Shown here: piece after piece, positions 40,990 to 49,351 of the stretch
Position numbering within the stretch: position 1 is the stretch's first letter
Layout: each line of letters begins with the position of its first letter
DNA from: Lysobacterales bacterium
GTDB taxonomy: Bacteria; Pseudomonadota; Gammaproteobacteria; Xanthomonadales; SZUA-38
Direction of reading: 5' to 3'
Assembly: GCA_030065125.1 (NCBI GenBank)
Contig: JASJDM010000012.1
Span: 84,718 to 148,717 of the forward strand
DNA length: 64,000 bases
Notes under the pieces: model-generated
The model's input: the letters and a program-made list of their open reading frames with translations, nothing else
Databases searched by the model: none
Told to the model about the DNA's origin: nothing
Position numbers and translations under genes: made by a program

Positions 40990-42696
40990 TCATTGGCTCG
41001 CCGCCTCGAAGGAGTCACCGAACAGCACCCCCAGGTCCGCCATCACCGTGATTGGCTCCTGTCCCGGTGCAACGCTGGCGTTCAGTTCGATGACGGCACC
41101 GCCGGGAGTCGCCACGATCACCCGGTAGTCGCCGTGAAACACCCGGGCCTGGGCGATACCGGAGGCCTCCGTGGTCAGGGATTCATGGGAGGTCCATTCC
41201 GCCAGCAGTGTGTCGAAACGCTGTCCGGCAGCGTTGATGGTCCAGTCCTCGTCAACCAACGCCGCATCCGGGCCTTTCCAGTGGGACCCGGCCCAGAAAC
41301 CCCACAGCACGATGCCTTCCACCGACGGGTGGCTGAAGGCCATGCGCATGAACGCTTCCAGAGCGTCCGCGCGATCGAATTCATCCGCCTGCACCACGTC
41401 CAGCTCGGTGATCCAGATGGGCAGGCCGAGTTCAGCCAGCATGTCCAGGCGCAGTTGAACGGACAGGGGACTGACGTCACTGAAATGACCCTGGACTCCA
41501 ATGGCATCAACGGGAATGCCGCGATCGAGAAAGTCCTGGATCTGGCTGACGTACCCGTCAGTCTCGTTACCGGCGACCACGGAAAAGTCATTGACGAACA
41601 GCTTGACGTCCGGGTCCAGTGCCCGAGTGCGCTGGAACATCCAGTCCCGGATGTCCGGGCCCAGGCGATCGGCGAAGAAAGAGCCGTGCAGCATCTCGTT
41701 GTTGACGTCCCAGTGGCGGAATCGGCCCTGGAAATGGGCGACTACGTCTTCCAGGCGGTCCTCGACTTCCAGCGCCAGGTCGGCGTCATTCAGCGCCGGC
41801 ACCCAGTTGGGCTGCCAGGTTTCGGGTGCCCAGAAAATGGTGTGGCCCCGCATCTCGATGCCGTGGGCATCGGCCCAGTCCAGAACCTCGTCGGCGTTGG
41901 CATAGCTGACCTGGTCGCGGTTGCGCTCGTTGGAATACCACTTGGCGGCGTTTTCGTGGACGCCCCAGTTGAATCGCTGGAGGATGTAGTCCCGGTAATT
42001 GACCTCGTTGGCGAAGGCGCTGTAACGAATCGTGGTACCGATGGGAAAGGAACGTTTCGTCTGTTCCAGAGTCACAGTGGCTCCGGCAACAGGCTGCCCG
42101 TCCTGGCCGCGGACGGTCACGGCTATATCGCGCTTGCGCAGATCATCGATGCGCTGGTTGGCAGCGGCCTGCCAGTCCATGGGAAACGCTTCGATCTCGA
42201 CCTCGTCCACCAGCAGGTCCACACCCGGCGCCGGGCCCTGGAAGTAGAAATCAAGCCGGGTCAGCACACCATCCTGGGTGTGCTGGTAGATCTCGATGAT
42301 CTGAACCCAGCGATCGCTGTACGCGGTGGATTGGTTCAGTCCCAGGTATTGCAGACCCCGATCGTCCTCCCTGGCCATGGTCATGCCCACAGGCTCCTCA
42401 GTGCTGCCGGCGACGCGTACCCAGGCCGAAACCCTGTAGCTGCGGCCGGGTTCCAGCACGCCCAGCAGGGACTGGACCGGGCCCTGCCAGCTGGCGGATC
42501 GGTTGGACGCGGCCACAGCGAAGCTGCCGCCGTGGGGCTCGGTGCCAGTCTGGGTCAGGGTGGCGCCGCCCCAGGCAACCCAGGGTGCAACCCCGGACTC
42601 GAAACCCGGGTTCTGCACCAGGTTCTGGGCCAGGGCATGGTCGTTATTCGCCGCCAGCATCAGCAGCATGAACAGGATGTTGGATTTCAATTTCAC
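40990..42696 (-). CDS. Secreted GH10 endo-beta-1,4-xylanase with CBM4/9-like domain and LFGDSFE tail
   Basis: 568 residues. The signal peptide ends DHALA before QNLVQNPGFE, which opens a CBM4/9-like sandwich (about residues 25-175). A short Ig-like strand pair (VTVRGQDGQPVAGATVTLEQ) leads to the GH10 barrel from about residue 215. Catalytic features: the acid/base Glu in FRHWDVNNEMLHG, the nucleophile Glu in PIWITELDVVQ, plus RGHTIFW, VKLFVNDF and GIQ-like AIGVQGHFSD. IVLWGFWAGSHW is a further family strand. It should cleave xylan main chains outside the cell. The tail reads LGVLFGDSFEAASQ, again the local tail motif. It heads a probable operon with the delta-60 protein, and the polysaccharide-lyase-like gene lies 8 kb away. 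Confidence 0.93.
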   Translation of the reverse strand: MKLKSNILFMLLMLAANNDHALAQNLVQNPGFESGVAPWVAWGGATLTQTGTEPHGGSFAVAASNRSASWQGPVQSLLGVLEPGRSYRVSAWVRVAGSTEEPVGMTMAREDDRGLQYLGLNQSTAYSDRWVQIIEIYQHTQDGVLTRLDFYFQGPAPGVDLLVDEVEIEAFPMDWQAAANQRIDDLRKRDIAVTVRGQDGQPVAGATVTLEQTKRSFPIGTTIRYSAFANEVNYRDYILQRFNWGVHENAAKWYSNERNRDQVSYANADEVLDWADAHGIEMRGHTIFWAPETWQPNWVPALNDADLALEVEDRLEDVVAHFQGRFRHWDVNNEMLHGSFFADRLGPDIRDWMFQRTRALDPDVKLFVNDFSVVAGNETDGYVSQIQDFLDRGIPVDAIGVQGHFSDVSPLSVQLRLDMLAELGLPIWITELDVVQADEFDRADALEAFMRMAFSHPSVEGIVLWGFWAGSHWKGPDAALVDEDWTINAAGQRFDTLLAEWTSHESLTTEASGIAQARVFHGDYRVIVATPGGAVIELNASVAPGQEPITVMADLGVLFGDSFEAASQ

Positions 42697-42708
42697 GATT
42701 GGTTTTCC

Positions 42709-43167
42709 TTAACTGCTGGCTTGCACATGACTTCGGACGATGACCAAAAGTTCAGATTTCAAACCCGGGGTCTCACCGGTGGTGGCCGGCCAGAATACGA
42801 GCGATGTATTTCCTGGGCGCAGTCGCCGGCGTGGGGCCAGGGTGGTAAACAGGGCATAATGCCGACCCGATGGCCGCAGGCCGACCTCCACGAATAGGAG
42901 ACTCCGGCGGGCTGGAACGGTGTCGAGGGCTATGGAAAAACGACCCTGCAGCAGCTCAACCGACGGAAAAAAACGCTCTCCCAGGGGTTCGCCGCCGGAC
43001 CGTTGTGCGTAGAATCTGATGCGAAGGTCCACCACGCCCAGGTCCGGTCGCTGAAGCCCTGAAACCTGTCCTCTCAGGTAGCCATCCGTCGGGGAGGACC
43101 GCAGCGTTGGGGCGGCAACCACCAGCGGGATGGACACGACCAGTAAACAGAAGAGTTTCATGGCCAT
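42709..43167 (-). CDS. Small exported hypothetical protein
   Basis: 152 residues from ATG 43167 (ATG 43161 also possible; the frame reaches 43302 without domain-like content). MAMKLFCLLVVSIPLVVA is a signal peptide. The mature part is beta-rich with no cysteine: YLRGQVSGLQRPDLGVVDLRIRFYAQ, GRFSIALDTVPARRSLLFVEVG, NTSLVFWPATTG. I recognise no family. The strand order suggests a small Ig-like or transthyretin-like domain. Its stop is 12 bases before the xylanase start on the same strand, so it may be the first gene of that operon. It is divergent from the second winged-helix regulator, across 141 bases. Confidence 0.6.
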   Translation of the reverse strand: MAMKLFCLLVVSIPLVVAAPTLRSSPTDGYLRGQVSGLQRPDLGVVDLRIRFYAQRSGGEPLGERFFPSVELLQGRFSIALDTVPARRSLLFVEVGLRPSGRHYALFTTLAPRRRLRPGNTSLVFWPATTGETPGLKSELLVIVRSHVQASS

Positions 43168-43308
43168 CGACGTTACCGCCAGGCGGCCGTCCAAGCTTGA
43201 CGACACACTGACGAACTCATGACGGCGGACTGCATTGCCAGTTGCGGTACACTGTAAGCACATGAAATCCATAGAATTGCAACGCCTGGGACAGAAGGAC
43301 ACCTGGCC

Positions 43309-45642
43309 ATGACGTCGCTTTACTGCGGATCTGTCGAAGTCCGCCCGTCAACCCGCGAGTTACTCATCGACGGCGAGGCCGTGGCGGTGGAACGGCGGGC
43401 CTTCGATCTGCTGGTGTACCTGATGCAACACGCCGACCGCGTGGTGGACAAGGACGAACTGCTGGGCGAGGTCTGGGCCGGCAGGCCCGTGTCGGAATCC
43501 ACCCTGGCCCAGGCCGTGAGCCGGGCACGTCGAGCGCTGAATACTGAGGATCCCGAAGATTACATCGCCAACGTCTACGGAGTTGGATACCGGTTTGCCC
43601 GCCCGGTCTCGGGTGGCGACGCATCGGCCGGTCCGAGCGCCGCTGGCCCGGAGCAGGTACCGACATCCCGTTGGCCGGCGGTTATCTGGCCAGCGCTGGC
43701 CCTGGTGGTGGTGGCGTTCACCCTGTCAATCTGGCAGCCCTGGCGGTCAGAATCAAAGGACCCCCTGGTGCGGGTTGCGGTGCTGCCGGTGCAGAACGAC
43801 ACCGGTGATGCCACCCTGGAATGGGTCAGCTACGGGGTGCTGCCCCTGATCGAACGGGCGCTGGCTGACGCCGGTTCGGACCGTGTCAGTACCTCCACCG
43901 TGCTGTCGACCCTGCGACGCTATCCCGAGGCAGAAGACCTGGCGGGTCAGGCGGAGGTCCTGCGGTTGAGCACCGGCGCCGACCAGGTGCTGGTGCCCCG
44001 GCTGACGGTGGTCGAGCGTGGATACCGCCTGGACCTTCAGAGCGTGGGTGAATCGGATGAGACCTATTCATTCAGCCTGCAGGGGGACGACATCGCCGTG
44101 CTGGCCGTGGCTGCGGGCACCACACTATCCGAGCGCCTGTCACGCTGGCAGGGTGCCCAACGTGCGCGGAGCAGCGTCGTCACCGACGATCAATTCGTCA
44201 ACGAGGCATTTGTCAGGGGGTTGGATGCCCGCCTGCGTGGGCGCTACCAGGACGCCGCGCGTTACTTCGATACCGTTGTGGCCGCCGCACCGGACCTGCT
44301 GGATGCCAAGTACCATCTCAGCCTGGTCACGCGGCGACTGGGTGACTGGGACTACACCCAGCAACTCAACGAGGAACTGCTGGCGGCGGCAGAGGCCGCG
44401 GGAAACGCGAGCATGCTGGCGGCGGTGCAGACGGTGTCCGGTACCCTGGCGTGGCGCCGGGGGGACAAAGCCGCGGCCCAGCAGTGGTACGAGCAGGCGC
44501 TGGCCAACTACCAGGCTGAGAACAACGCGGACTATATCGCCAACGTTACGGCCAACCTGGGCATTCTCGCTGCGACGCGGGGAGACTACGCCAGCGCCGA
44601 ACAGCGCTTCGAGGCGGCGCTGGCCCATTACGTGGACAGTAACGACCGTTTTAACGAAGCCACCGCCCGCAGAAACCTCGGCAATCTGTACAGCGACCAG
44701 GGCCGCTACGATGAAGCAGAGTCTGCGCTGCTCGAGGCGCTGCGGCTGCGACAGGAACTCGATCTGCCCCTGCAGGTGGCCATGACCCTCAACGTTCTGG
44801 GCGACATCGAAATGGCCCGGGGCCAATGGCCGGAAGCCATGGCTTACCAGCAGCGCGTCCTGGCGGCCGCCGAGGAATACGAGAACCCGTTGCTGGAGGC
44901 CCAGTCCCGTGCAGACCTGTCTGCCACGCTGCGCCGGCTGGGTCGCCTGGAAGAAGCCCGGTTGTCCGCCGCCCAGGCGGTAGCCATCGCCATGGAGCTG
45001 GATAACCCAAGCAGCCAGGCGTTTGCCCTGCTGCAGCAGGGACTCGCCGAAGCCGATCTTGGCAATGGGACACGGGCCGGGGAGTTGTTTGAAGAAGCCG
45101 TTGACATCTATCAGCGTCTTGACGAACCGCTGGGCCAGGCGAAAAGCCTCCTTGCGCGGGCTGATGTGCTGATTGGAATTGACCGATTAGATGACGCCGA
45201 GGCGGTTATCGTCGCCGCAGAGGATCTCGTCAGGGATTCAGAGATCACCCGCCTCGACCCGGCGCTGTCCCGGATACGATCCACTCTGGCGGCTGCTCGA
45301 GGAGATGCCCGGGGCGCCCTGGACGAGATGTCCCGGGCGTACAGCCTGGCCCAGGCATCGCAGACACCTATCGACAAACTGGACATGGGCGGACAACTGG
45401 GCCTGCTGCTGCAGGAGTATGCGCCTGACGACAGTCGCCTGGTGGAGCTGGTGCGGGAGATGGAATCACGGGCTGGGTCCAGTGGCAACGCACTGGCGTT
45501 CCTGGCCGCTTACTTCAGCGGTCGCGATCCTGAAAAAGCCCTCGGGTTCATGGAACGCCAGCGCCGCCTGGCCGGTGAGGGCTGGACGCCGGAGGACGAG
45601 CAGAAGTTGGTCGCTCTGCAGCGGATGACCGCGGGAGGCTGA
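43309..45642 (+). CDS. CadC-like membrane winged-helix regulator with TPR array
   Basis: 777 residues. The winged helix is at about residues 1-100 (VAVERRAFDLLVYLMQHADR, KDELLGEVWAGRPVSESTLAQAVSRARRAL, IANVYGVGYRFARP). A single membrane helix lies at about 123-143 (AVIWPALALVVVAFTLSIW). A TolB/FlgO-like domain (RVAVLPVQNDTGD) follows, and then about ten TPR units to residue 740 (ANLGILAATRGDYASAEQRFEAAL, RNLGNLYSDQGRYDEAES). It should bind DNA from the inner membrane and sense partners with its periplasmic TPR part. It is divergent from the xylanase operon and may control it. Unlike the regulator at 1891-3612 it keeps the membrane helix. Confidence 0.88.
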   Translation: MTSLYCGSVEVRPSTRELLIDGEAVAVERRAFDLLVYLMQHADRVVDKDELLGEVWAGRPVSESTLAQAVSRARRALNTEDPEDYIANVYGVGYRFARPVSGGDASAGPSAAGPEQVPTSRWPAVIWPALALVVVAFTLSIWQPWRSESKDPLVRVAVLPVQNDTGDATLEWVSYGVLPLIERALADAGSDRVSTSTVLSTLRRYPEAEDLAGQAEVLRLSTGADQVLVPRLTVVERGYRLDLQSVGESDETYSFSLQGDDIAVLAVAAGTTLSERLSRWQGAQRARSSVVTDDQFVNEAFVRGLDARLRGRYQDAARYFDTVVAAAPDLLDAKYHLSLVTRRLGDWDYTQQLNEELLAAAEAAGNASMLAAVQTVSGTLAWRRGDKAAAQQWYEQALANYQAENNADYIANVTANLGILAATRGDYASAEQRFEAALAHYVDSNDRFNEATARRNLGNLYSDQGRYDEAESALLEALRLRQELDLPLQVAMTLNVLGDIEMARGQWPEAMAYQQRVLAAAEEYENPLLEAQSRADLSATLRRLGRLEEARLSAAQAVAIAMELDNPSSQAFALLQQGLAEADLGNGTRAGELFEEAVDIYQRLDEPLGQAKSLLARADVLIGIDRLDDAEAVIVAAEDLVRDSEITRLDPALSRIRSTLAAARGDARGALDEMSRAYSLAQASQTPIDKLDMGGQLGLLLQEYAPDDSRLVELVREMESRAGSSGNALAFLAAYFSGRDPEKALGFMERQRRLAGEGWTPEDEQKLVALQRMTAGG

Positions 45643-45646
45643 AGGG

Positions 45647-46948
45647 TCAGGCCGCCGGCCCTTCCGGTGTTTCCTCGGCAAAATGGCGCATTCTCGTCTT
45701 GAGAAGGATGGGCCCCATGATGGTCGACAGCAGCACGACCATGATAATGATCGAGTACATCTCCGTATCGAAGACCAGGTGGGAAAGGGCAAAGGAGGCA
45801 AAGATAAGGCCCACTTCCCCCCGCGGGATCATTCCCGCGCCAATGCCCGCCCTGTCGAATCCTTTGCCCGTCACCACGAATCCGGCCAGTCCCTTGGACA
45901 GGACGGCGACCAGCAACAGGGCCATGACAATCAGCAGCGACGAGGGATCCAGCAGCGTCTTCAGCTGAACCTGGACGCCGATGCTGACAAAGAAGATGGC
46001 CAGCATGATGTCTGTAATCGGCTTGATCAGGCTTTCCACAGTCTGCAGTTGAAAGGTGTCGCCGACCTTGAAATGGGTCTCGTCAAGCAGCAGGCCGGCC
46101 ACGAAGGCGCCAATGATCGGTGCCAGTCCGGCCAGGGACGCCACGTATGCCCCGGTCAGGGCCGTACACAGCGCAAACCCGGTCCAGAAACTGGAGTGCT
46201 TGTTCATCGACGTCACCCGGATCAGGGTGGGTAGGACCCGGATCCCGACCAGCATCGCAACGGCAAAAAAGACAATGGCCTTGAGCAGGATGGTCAGAAG
46301 GCCCGAGACGCTGATATCACCGGTAGTGGCCACCCCCGCAAGCACTGCGAGCAGCAGGATCCCCAGCACGTCATCAATCACCGCGGCTCCAAGGATGACC
46401 TGGGATGAAGACGTCCGCAGGACCCCGAATTCGTTGAGGGTCTTGGCGGTAATGCCAACCGACGTGGCGGTCAGGGTGGCGCCGACAAACCACGCGGCCA
46501 GGCCGGTGGCGAAACCCAGGGCCATGGCTGCACCCAGGCCCAGAAAAACCGGCATCAGGACTCCGGCCATGGCCACCATAAAGGCATTGTGTCCCACCCG
46601 GCCGAGTTCACGGATGTTGGATTCCAGTCCGACCAGGAACAGCAGCAGAACCACCCCCAGCTCGGCTGCGTACTGCATGAACTGGCTGTCGCGCAACAGG
46701 CTCATCACCTCAAAATCGATGCCGACCAGCGCCAGGTTGCCCAGCACGATGCCGGCGGTGATCTCCCCGACCAGTTCCGGCAATCCCATGCGTTCGAACA
46801 GAAATCCGCACCAGAAGGCCAGGGTGATCATGATGACCAGCAGCAGGGTGTGCTGGGTGAACATCTCGTTCGAGCCTGCGCCCGCCGCCAGTTCGGGCAG
46901 CAGGAAGAACAATGCAGCGGCAGGGAGTACCAGTCGCCGGAGTTTCAT
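45647..46948 (-). CDS. CPA2-family Na+/H+ (monovalent cation) antiporter
   Basis: 433 residues with about 13 hydrophobic segments after an N-terminal helix that may act as a signal anchor. Signatures: LPELVGEITAGIVLGNLAL, ELGVVLLLFLVGLESNI, LTATSVGITAKTLNEFG and the paired aspartates of electrogenic exchangers in VILGAAVIDDVLGILLL. IIGAFVAGLLLDET and MIPRGEVGLIFASFAL complete the pattern. It exchanges Na+ (or K+) for H+ across the inner membrane for pH and salt balance. There is no TrkA/RCK nucleotide-binding domain, unlike Kef channels, and no kefG-type partner is near. It ends convergent with the CadC-like gene, five bases apart. A GAAGGG/CCCTTC pair at the junction may pair weakly. Confidence 0.92.
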   Translation of the reverse strand: MKLRRLVLPAAALFFLLPELAAGAGSNEMFTQHTLLLVIMITLAFWCGFLFERMGLPELVGEITAGIVLGNLALVGIDFEVMSLLRDSQFMQYAAELGVVLLLFLVGLESNIRELGRVGHNAFMVAMAGVLMPVFLGLGAAMALGFATGLAAWFVGATLTATSVGITAKTLNEFGVLRTSSSQVILGAAVIDDVLGILLLAVLAGVATTGDISVSGLLTILLKAIVFFAVAMLVGIRVLPTLIRVTSMNKHSSFWTGFALCTALTGAYVASLAGLAPIIGAFVAGLLLDETHFKVGDTFQLQTVESLIKPITDIMLAIFFVSIGVQVQLKTLLDPSSLLIVMALLLVAVLSKGLAGFVVTGKGFDRAGIGAGMIPRGEVGLIFASFALSHLVFDTEMYSIIIMVVLLSTIMGPILLKTRMRHFAEETPEGPAA

Positions 46949-46972
46949 AACGGGGTCAGGATGATTGCCGGG

Positions 46973-48046
46973 CTAGTGTGAATGACCGGCGTGGTCGTGG
47001 GGTTTGACCCTGGCAGGGTCCACCTGGCCGGCAGCTACCGGGTAGCCCAGCGCTGACCATCCCGCGTAACCCTCGAACAGCACCGCCGTGTTTTCGTAGC
47101 CCAGTTCGCGTAGTGCGTTGACGGCGGAGTCCGCCGCCGCTCGAGGACATTCGCAATAGGCGACGATCCAGGTTCCGTCTCTCGGCAGCGCTTCTATGAT
47201 GTCCTGGCGGCTGCTGTAGTAGGGCACGGGAACTGATCCGCGGATATGGGCCATGGCCCAGAAGTACGGCACCCGGGTGTCGATCAGGATCATGCGTTTG
47301 CCGGCCTCGATGGCGGCGTTGAGGTCTTTGGCCGAGACGTAGCGGTCATTGGTGAGTTCGAATTCCGGGGCACCGCCCTCCGGGTTCAGCACGATGTTGT
47401 CCAGCGTTGGCGGTTCGGCAAAACTCATTTCCTCCACGTCCCATCCCTGGGCCCGGGAACGCAGGAAGGTCACGATGCCGTCGATTTCCGCCTCGGTCAG
47501 CTTGTCTGCAAACGCCACCATCTCGGTGCCGTTGCGGCCACGCTGTATCGCCGCCTTCAGAAACGCATCCGGGGTTGTCGCCAGCATTGTTGGATTGCCA
47601 AGGGCCGTGCCTTTCACTCCGCCCTCGCCGCTGGCGCCGTGGCAGCTGGCGCAGTGTTGCGCATACAGACGGCTGCCGAGTTCAGCGTCACCGCGGATAG
47701 GCGCGAGACTTTCAGTCGTCGGTGGCTTTGGGGGGTGGCCCGCCTGTTGTCCCAGCCACGCAGCCAGCGCGTGAATATCCTGTTCCTTCATGGGTCCGCC
47801 GACGTCGTCCAGGTAGGGTCCCATGGCCGTGCCAGGGCGACCGTAGGCGATGGACATGTAGGGTACGATTGGTCCGGCGTCAAACAACGTTTCCGTCACC
47901 AGCGACGGCGCATTGTCATTCTTGTATCCGCTGCGGTCCTCCCCATGGCACAGGGCGCAGTAGCGCTGGTAGTTCGCTTCCGGTGTGGACTGGGCGCAAG
48001 CACTTATCGCAGCCATCAGTAGCGCAAGCATGATTAATGTCCGCAT
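46973..48046 (-). CDS. Diheme cytochrome c-rhodanese fusion lipoprotein
   Basis: 357 residues from ATG 48046, which follows GGGAGAGGACC. The signal peptide MRTLIMLALLMAAISAC has a plausible lipobox (ISAC). Two cytochrome c domains carry CALCH (about residue 31) and CASCH (about residue 131), each with a later axial Met candidate (PGTAMGP, NGTEMVAF). A rhodanese domain (about 240-345) has ILIDTRVPYFWAMAHIRGSVPVPY and the active-site Cys in VAYCECPRAA, and closes with YAGWSALGYPV. A His-rich tail HDHAGHSH could bind metal. This would couple electron transfer to sulfane sulfur or thiol chemistry in the periplasm. It stands alone upstream of the antiporter on the same strand, 24 bases apart. An inverted repeat at 48093-48113 may regulate it. 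Confidence 0.86.
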   Translation of the reverse strand: MRTLIMLALLMAAISACAQSTPEANYQRYCALCHGEDRSGYKNDNAPSLVTETLFDAGPIVPYMSIAYGRPGTAMGPYLDDVGGPMKEQDIHALAAWLGQQAGHPPKPPTTESLAPIRGDAELGSRLYAQHCASCHGASGEGGVKGTALGNPTMLATTPDAFLKAAIQRGRNGTEMVAFADKLTEAEIDGIVTFLRSRAQGWDVEEMSFAEPPTLDNIVLNPEGGAPEFELTNDRYVSAKDLNAAIEAGKRMILIDTRVPYFWAMAHIRGSVPVPYYSSRQDIIEALPRDGTWIVAYCECPRAAADSAVNALRELGYENTAVLFEGYAGWSALGYPVAAGQVDPARVKPHDHAGHSH

Positions 48047-48092
48047 GGTCCTCTCCCTGATTTGTTCTGGAGCATACACCAAACGGGTTAAA

Positions 48093-48113
48093 GCATCTGG
48101 ATATCCCAGATGC
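48093..48113. promoter_or_regulatory. 8-bp perfect inverted repeat, candidate operator
   Basis: GCATCTGG at 48093-48100 and CCAGATGC at 48106-48113 flank a 5-base spacer. The palindrome lies 47 bases upstream of the cytochrome-rhodanese start, in a 303-base divergent gap (48047-48349) that contains no gene I can support. The geometry suits a dimeric repressor; none is encoded beside it. The rest of the gap is AT-richer near 48285-48330 and probably holds the promoter of the substrate-binding lipoprotein. Confidence 0.45.
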
Positions 48114-48349
48114 CCGATTCCCCACAAACCGCGACTGGCTGATTCCAGCGCGCCTGCCGTTGCGGGTCCATGTTCCGGATGGAAAAATCACGGGTTTTTC
48201 ACGGATTCCGAATCCCGGTGGCCGGATAATATACGGCAGCTGGTGGGGGAAAGGTGCCGTCGGCCTGCCAGGTCTTTTTGCTGAATCCGTTCCACCTTAT
48301 TAACATAGTCGTCTGATTTTTATGATTTTTGTTCCCAGGAGTCCTGTGA

Positions 48350-49351
48350 TTGCGTGATGCCTGTGCACCAATTTTGGCGCTGAATCTGTATCCGGCAACG
48401 TCTCTGGGCCTGGTCCTGGTGCTTGCGTTACTGGGGGGCTGCCGGGTGCCGGTGCCCCTGGTGCAGCCCGAGATTCAGGCCGGTCCACCCCCTCAGGCCG
48501 CACCACCCCCGCAGTCTGCACCGGACGCCGACTCCGTGCAGACCCCCGAACCCGTGCGGACCCTGGTTGTCGTGAGTTCCGAGCAGCAGTCCATGCTGTC
48601 GGTGTCCCAGGAAATCCTCAGGCAGCTTGCCCACCGTCAACCGGTGGTGGTGCAGCTGGGACCTGATCGCGACCTGCCCGCCGAGGTGGTCGAACAACTC
48701 AGCGACGGCTATTTCCATGACGCGGTGGCGGTGGGCATAGCGGCCGGTCGGCTGTTGTCCGGGGTGCCGATGGAACGGCGGGTGTTCTGCCAGGTATTCG
48801 ACGACAGTGAGCTGGTCGCCGCTGGCATGGCTGGCGTATCCATGTTGCCTTCCCTGGAGGGCAGCCTGGAGCAATGGCGAGATCATTCGCCAGGCCTGGA
48901 GCGCGTGCTGGTGCTGGTGGGACCCGACCAGGACGAGGTGGGGATGTATGCCCGGGCCGCGGCCAGCAAGCTTGGCATGACGGTGGATTTCCGGGTCGTC
49001 ACATCGGACCAGGAATACCTGCTGGAATTTCGGGCACGGGCGCCGGAGGTTCAAGGCCTCATGTTGATTCCGGACCATCGCGTGCTGTCCCCGGGAGTGA
49101 TCCGCGAAGTCTTCGATACGGCAGCGCGGCGGTCAGTGGAGGTGCTGGCATTCACACCGGCGCTGATGGACATGGGCGCCGTGGCCCTGGGACAGATCGA
49201 CCCCGCCGACGTGGCGGTGCAGGTTGTGAACCTGCTGGAGGATCACAACCTCTACCAGGCAACCCGTGGCAGGAAGCTGCCCCTGAGCCGGGTCAGGTTT
49301 ACCGCAAGTGTCGTGGAGCACGCAGGGGAAGGGCATGCCGGAATGGATTAA
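48350..49351 (+). CDS. ABC-transporter substrate-binding-like lipoprotein
   Basis: 333 residues. The start is a TTG at 48350, supported by AGGAG eight bases upstream. The signal peptide ends in lipobox LLGGC (Cys about 31), followed by a Pro-rich spacer. The remainder matches the PF04392-type substrate-binding fold: TLVVVSSEQQSMLSVSQEIL, HDAVAVGIAAGRLLSGVPME, RRVFCQVFDD, LERVLVLVGPDQDEVGMYARAAASKLGM, LMLIPDHRVLSPGVIREVF and VEVLAFTPALMDMGAVAL. No ABC permease or ATPase is nearby. Its 3' end overlaps the GGDEF-EAL gene by 17 bases, so it is probably the periplasmic ligand-sensing partner of that membrane protein rather than a transporter part. The ligand is unknown. Confidence 0.82.
   Translation: MRDACAPILALNLYPATSLGLVLVLALLGGCRVPVPLVQPEIQAGPPPQAAPPPQSAPDADSVQTPEPVRTLVVVSSEQQSMLSVSQEILRQLAHRQPVVVQLGPDRDLPAEVVEQLSDGYFHDAVAVGIAAGRLLSGVPMERRVFCQVFDDSELVAAGMAGVSMLPSLEGSLEQWRDHSPGLERVLVLVGPDQDEVGMYARAAASKLGMTVDFRVVTSDQEYLLEFRARAPEVQGLMLIPDHRVLSPGVIREVFDTAARRSVEVLAFTPALMDMGAVALGQIDPADVAVQVVNLLEDHNLYQATRGRKLPLSRVRFTASVVEHAGEGHAGMD

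Noticed and set aside
40966..42897. A 643-codon open frame on the plus strand
   Set aside because: It lies opposite the GH10 xylanase, whose motifs are unmistakable on the minus strand; the plus translation has no domain-like pattern and arises from high-GC codon bias.
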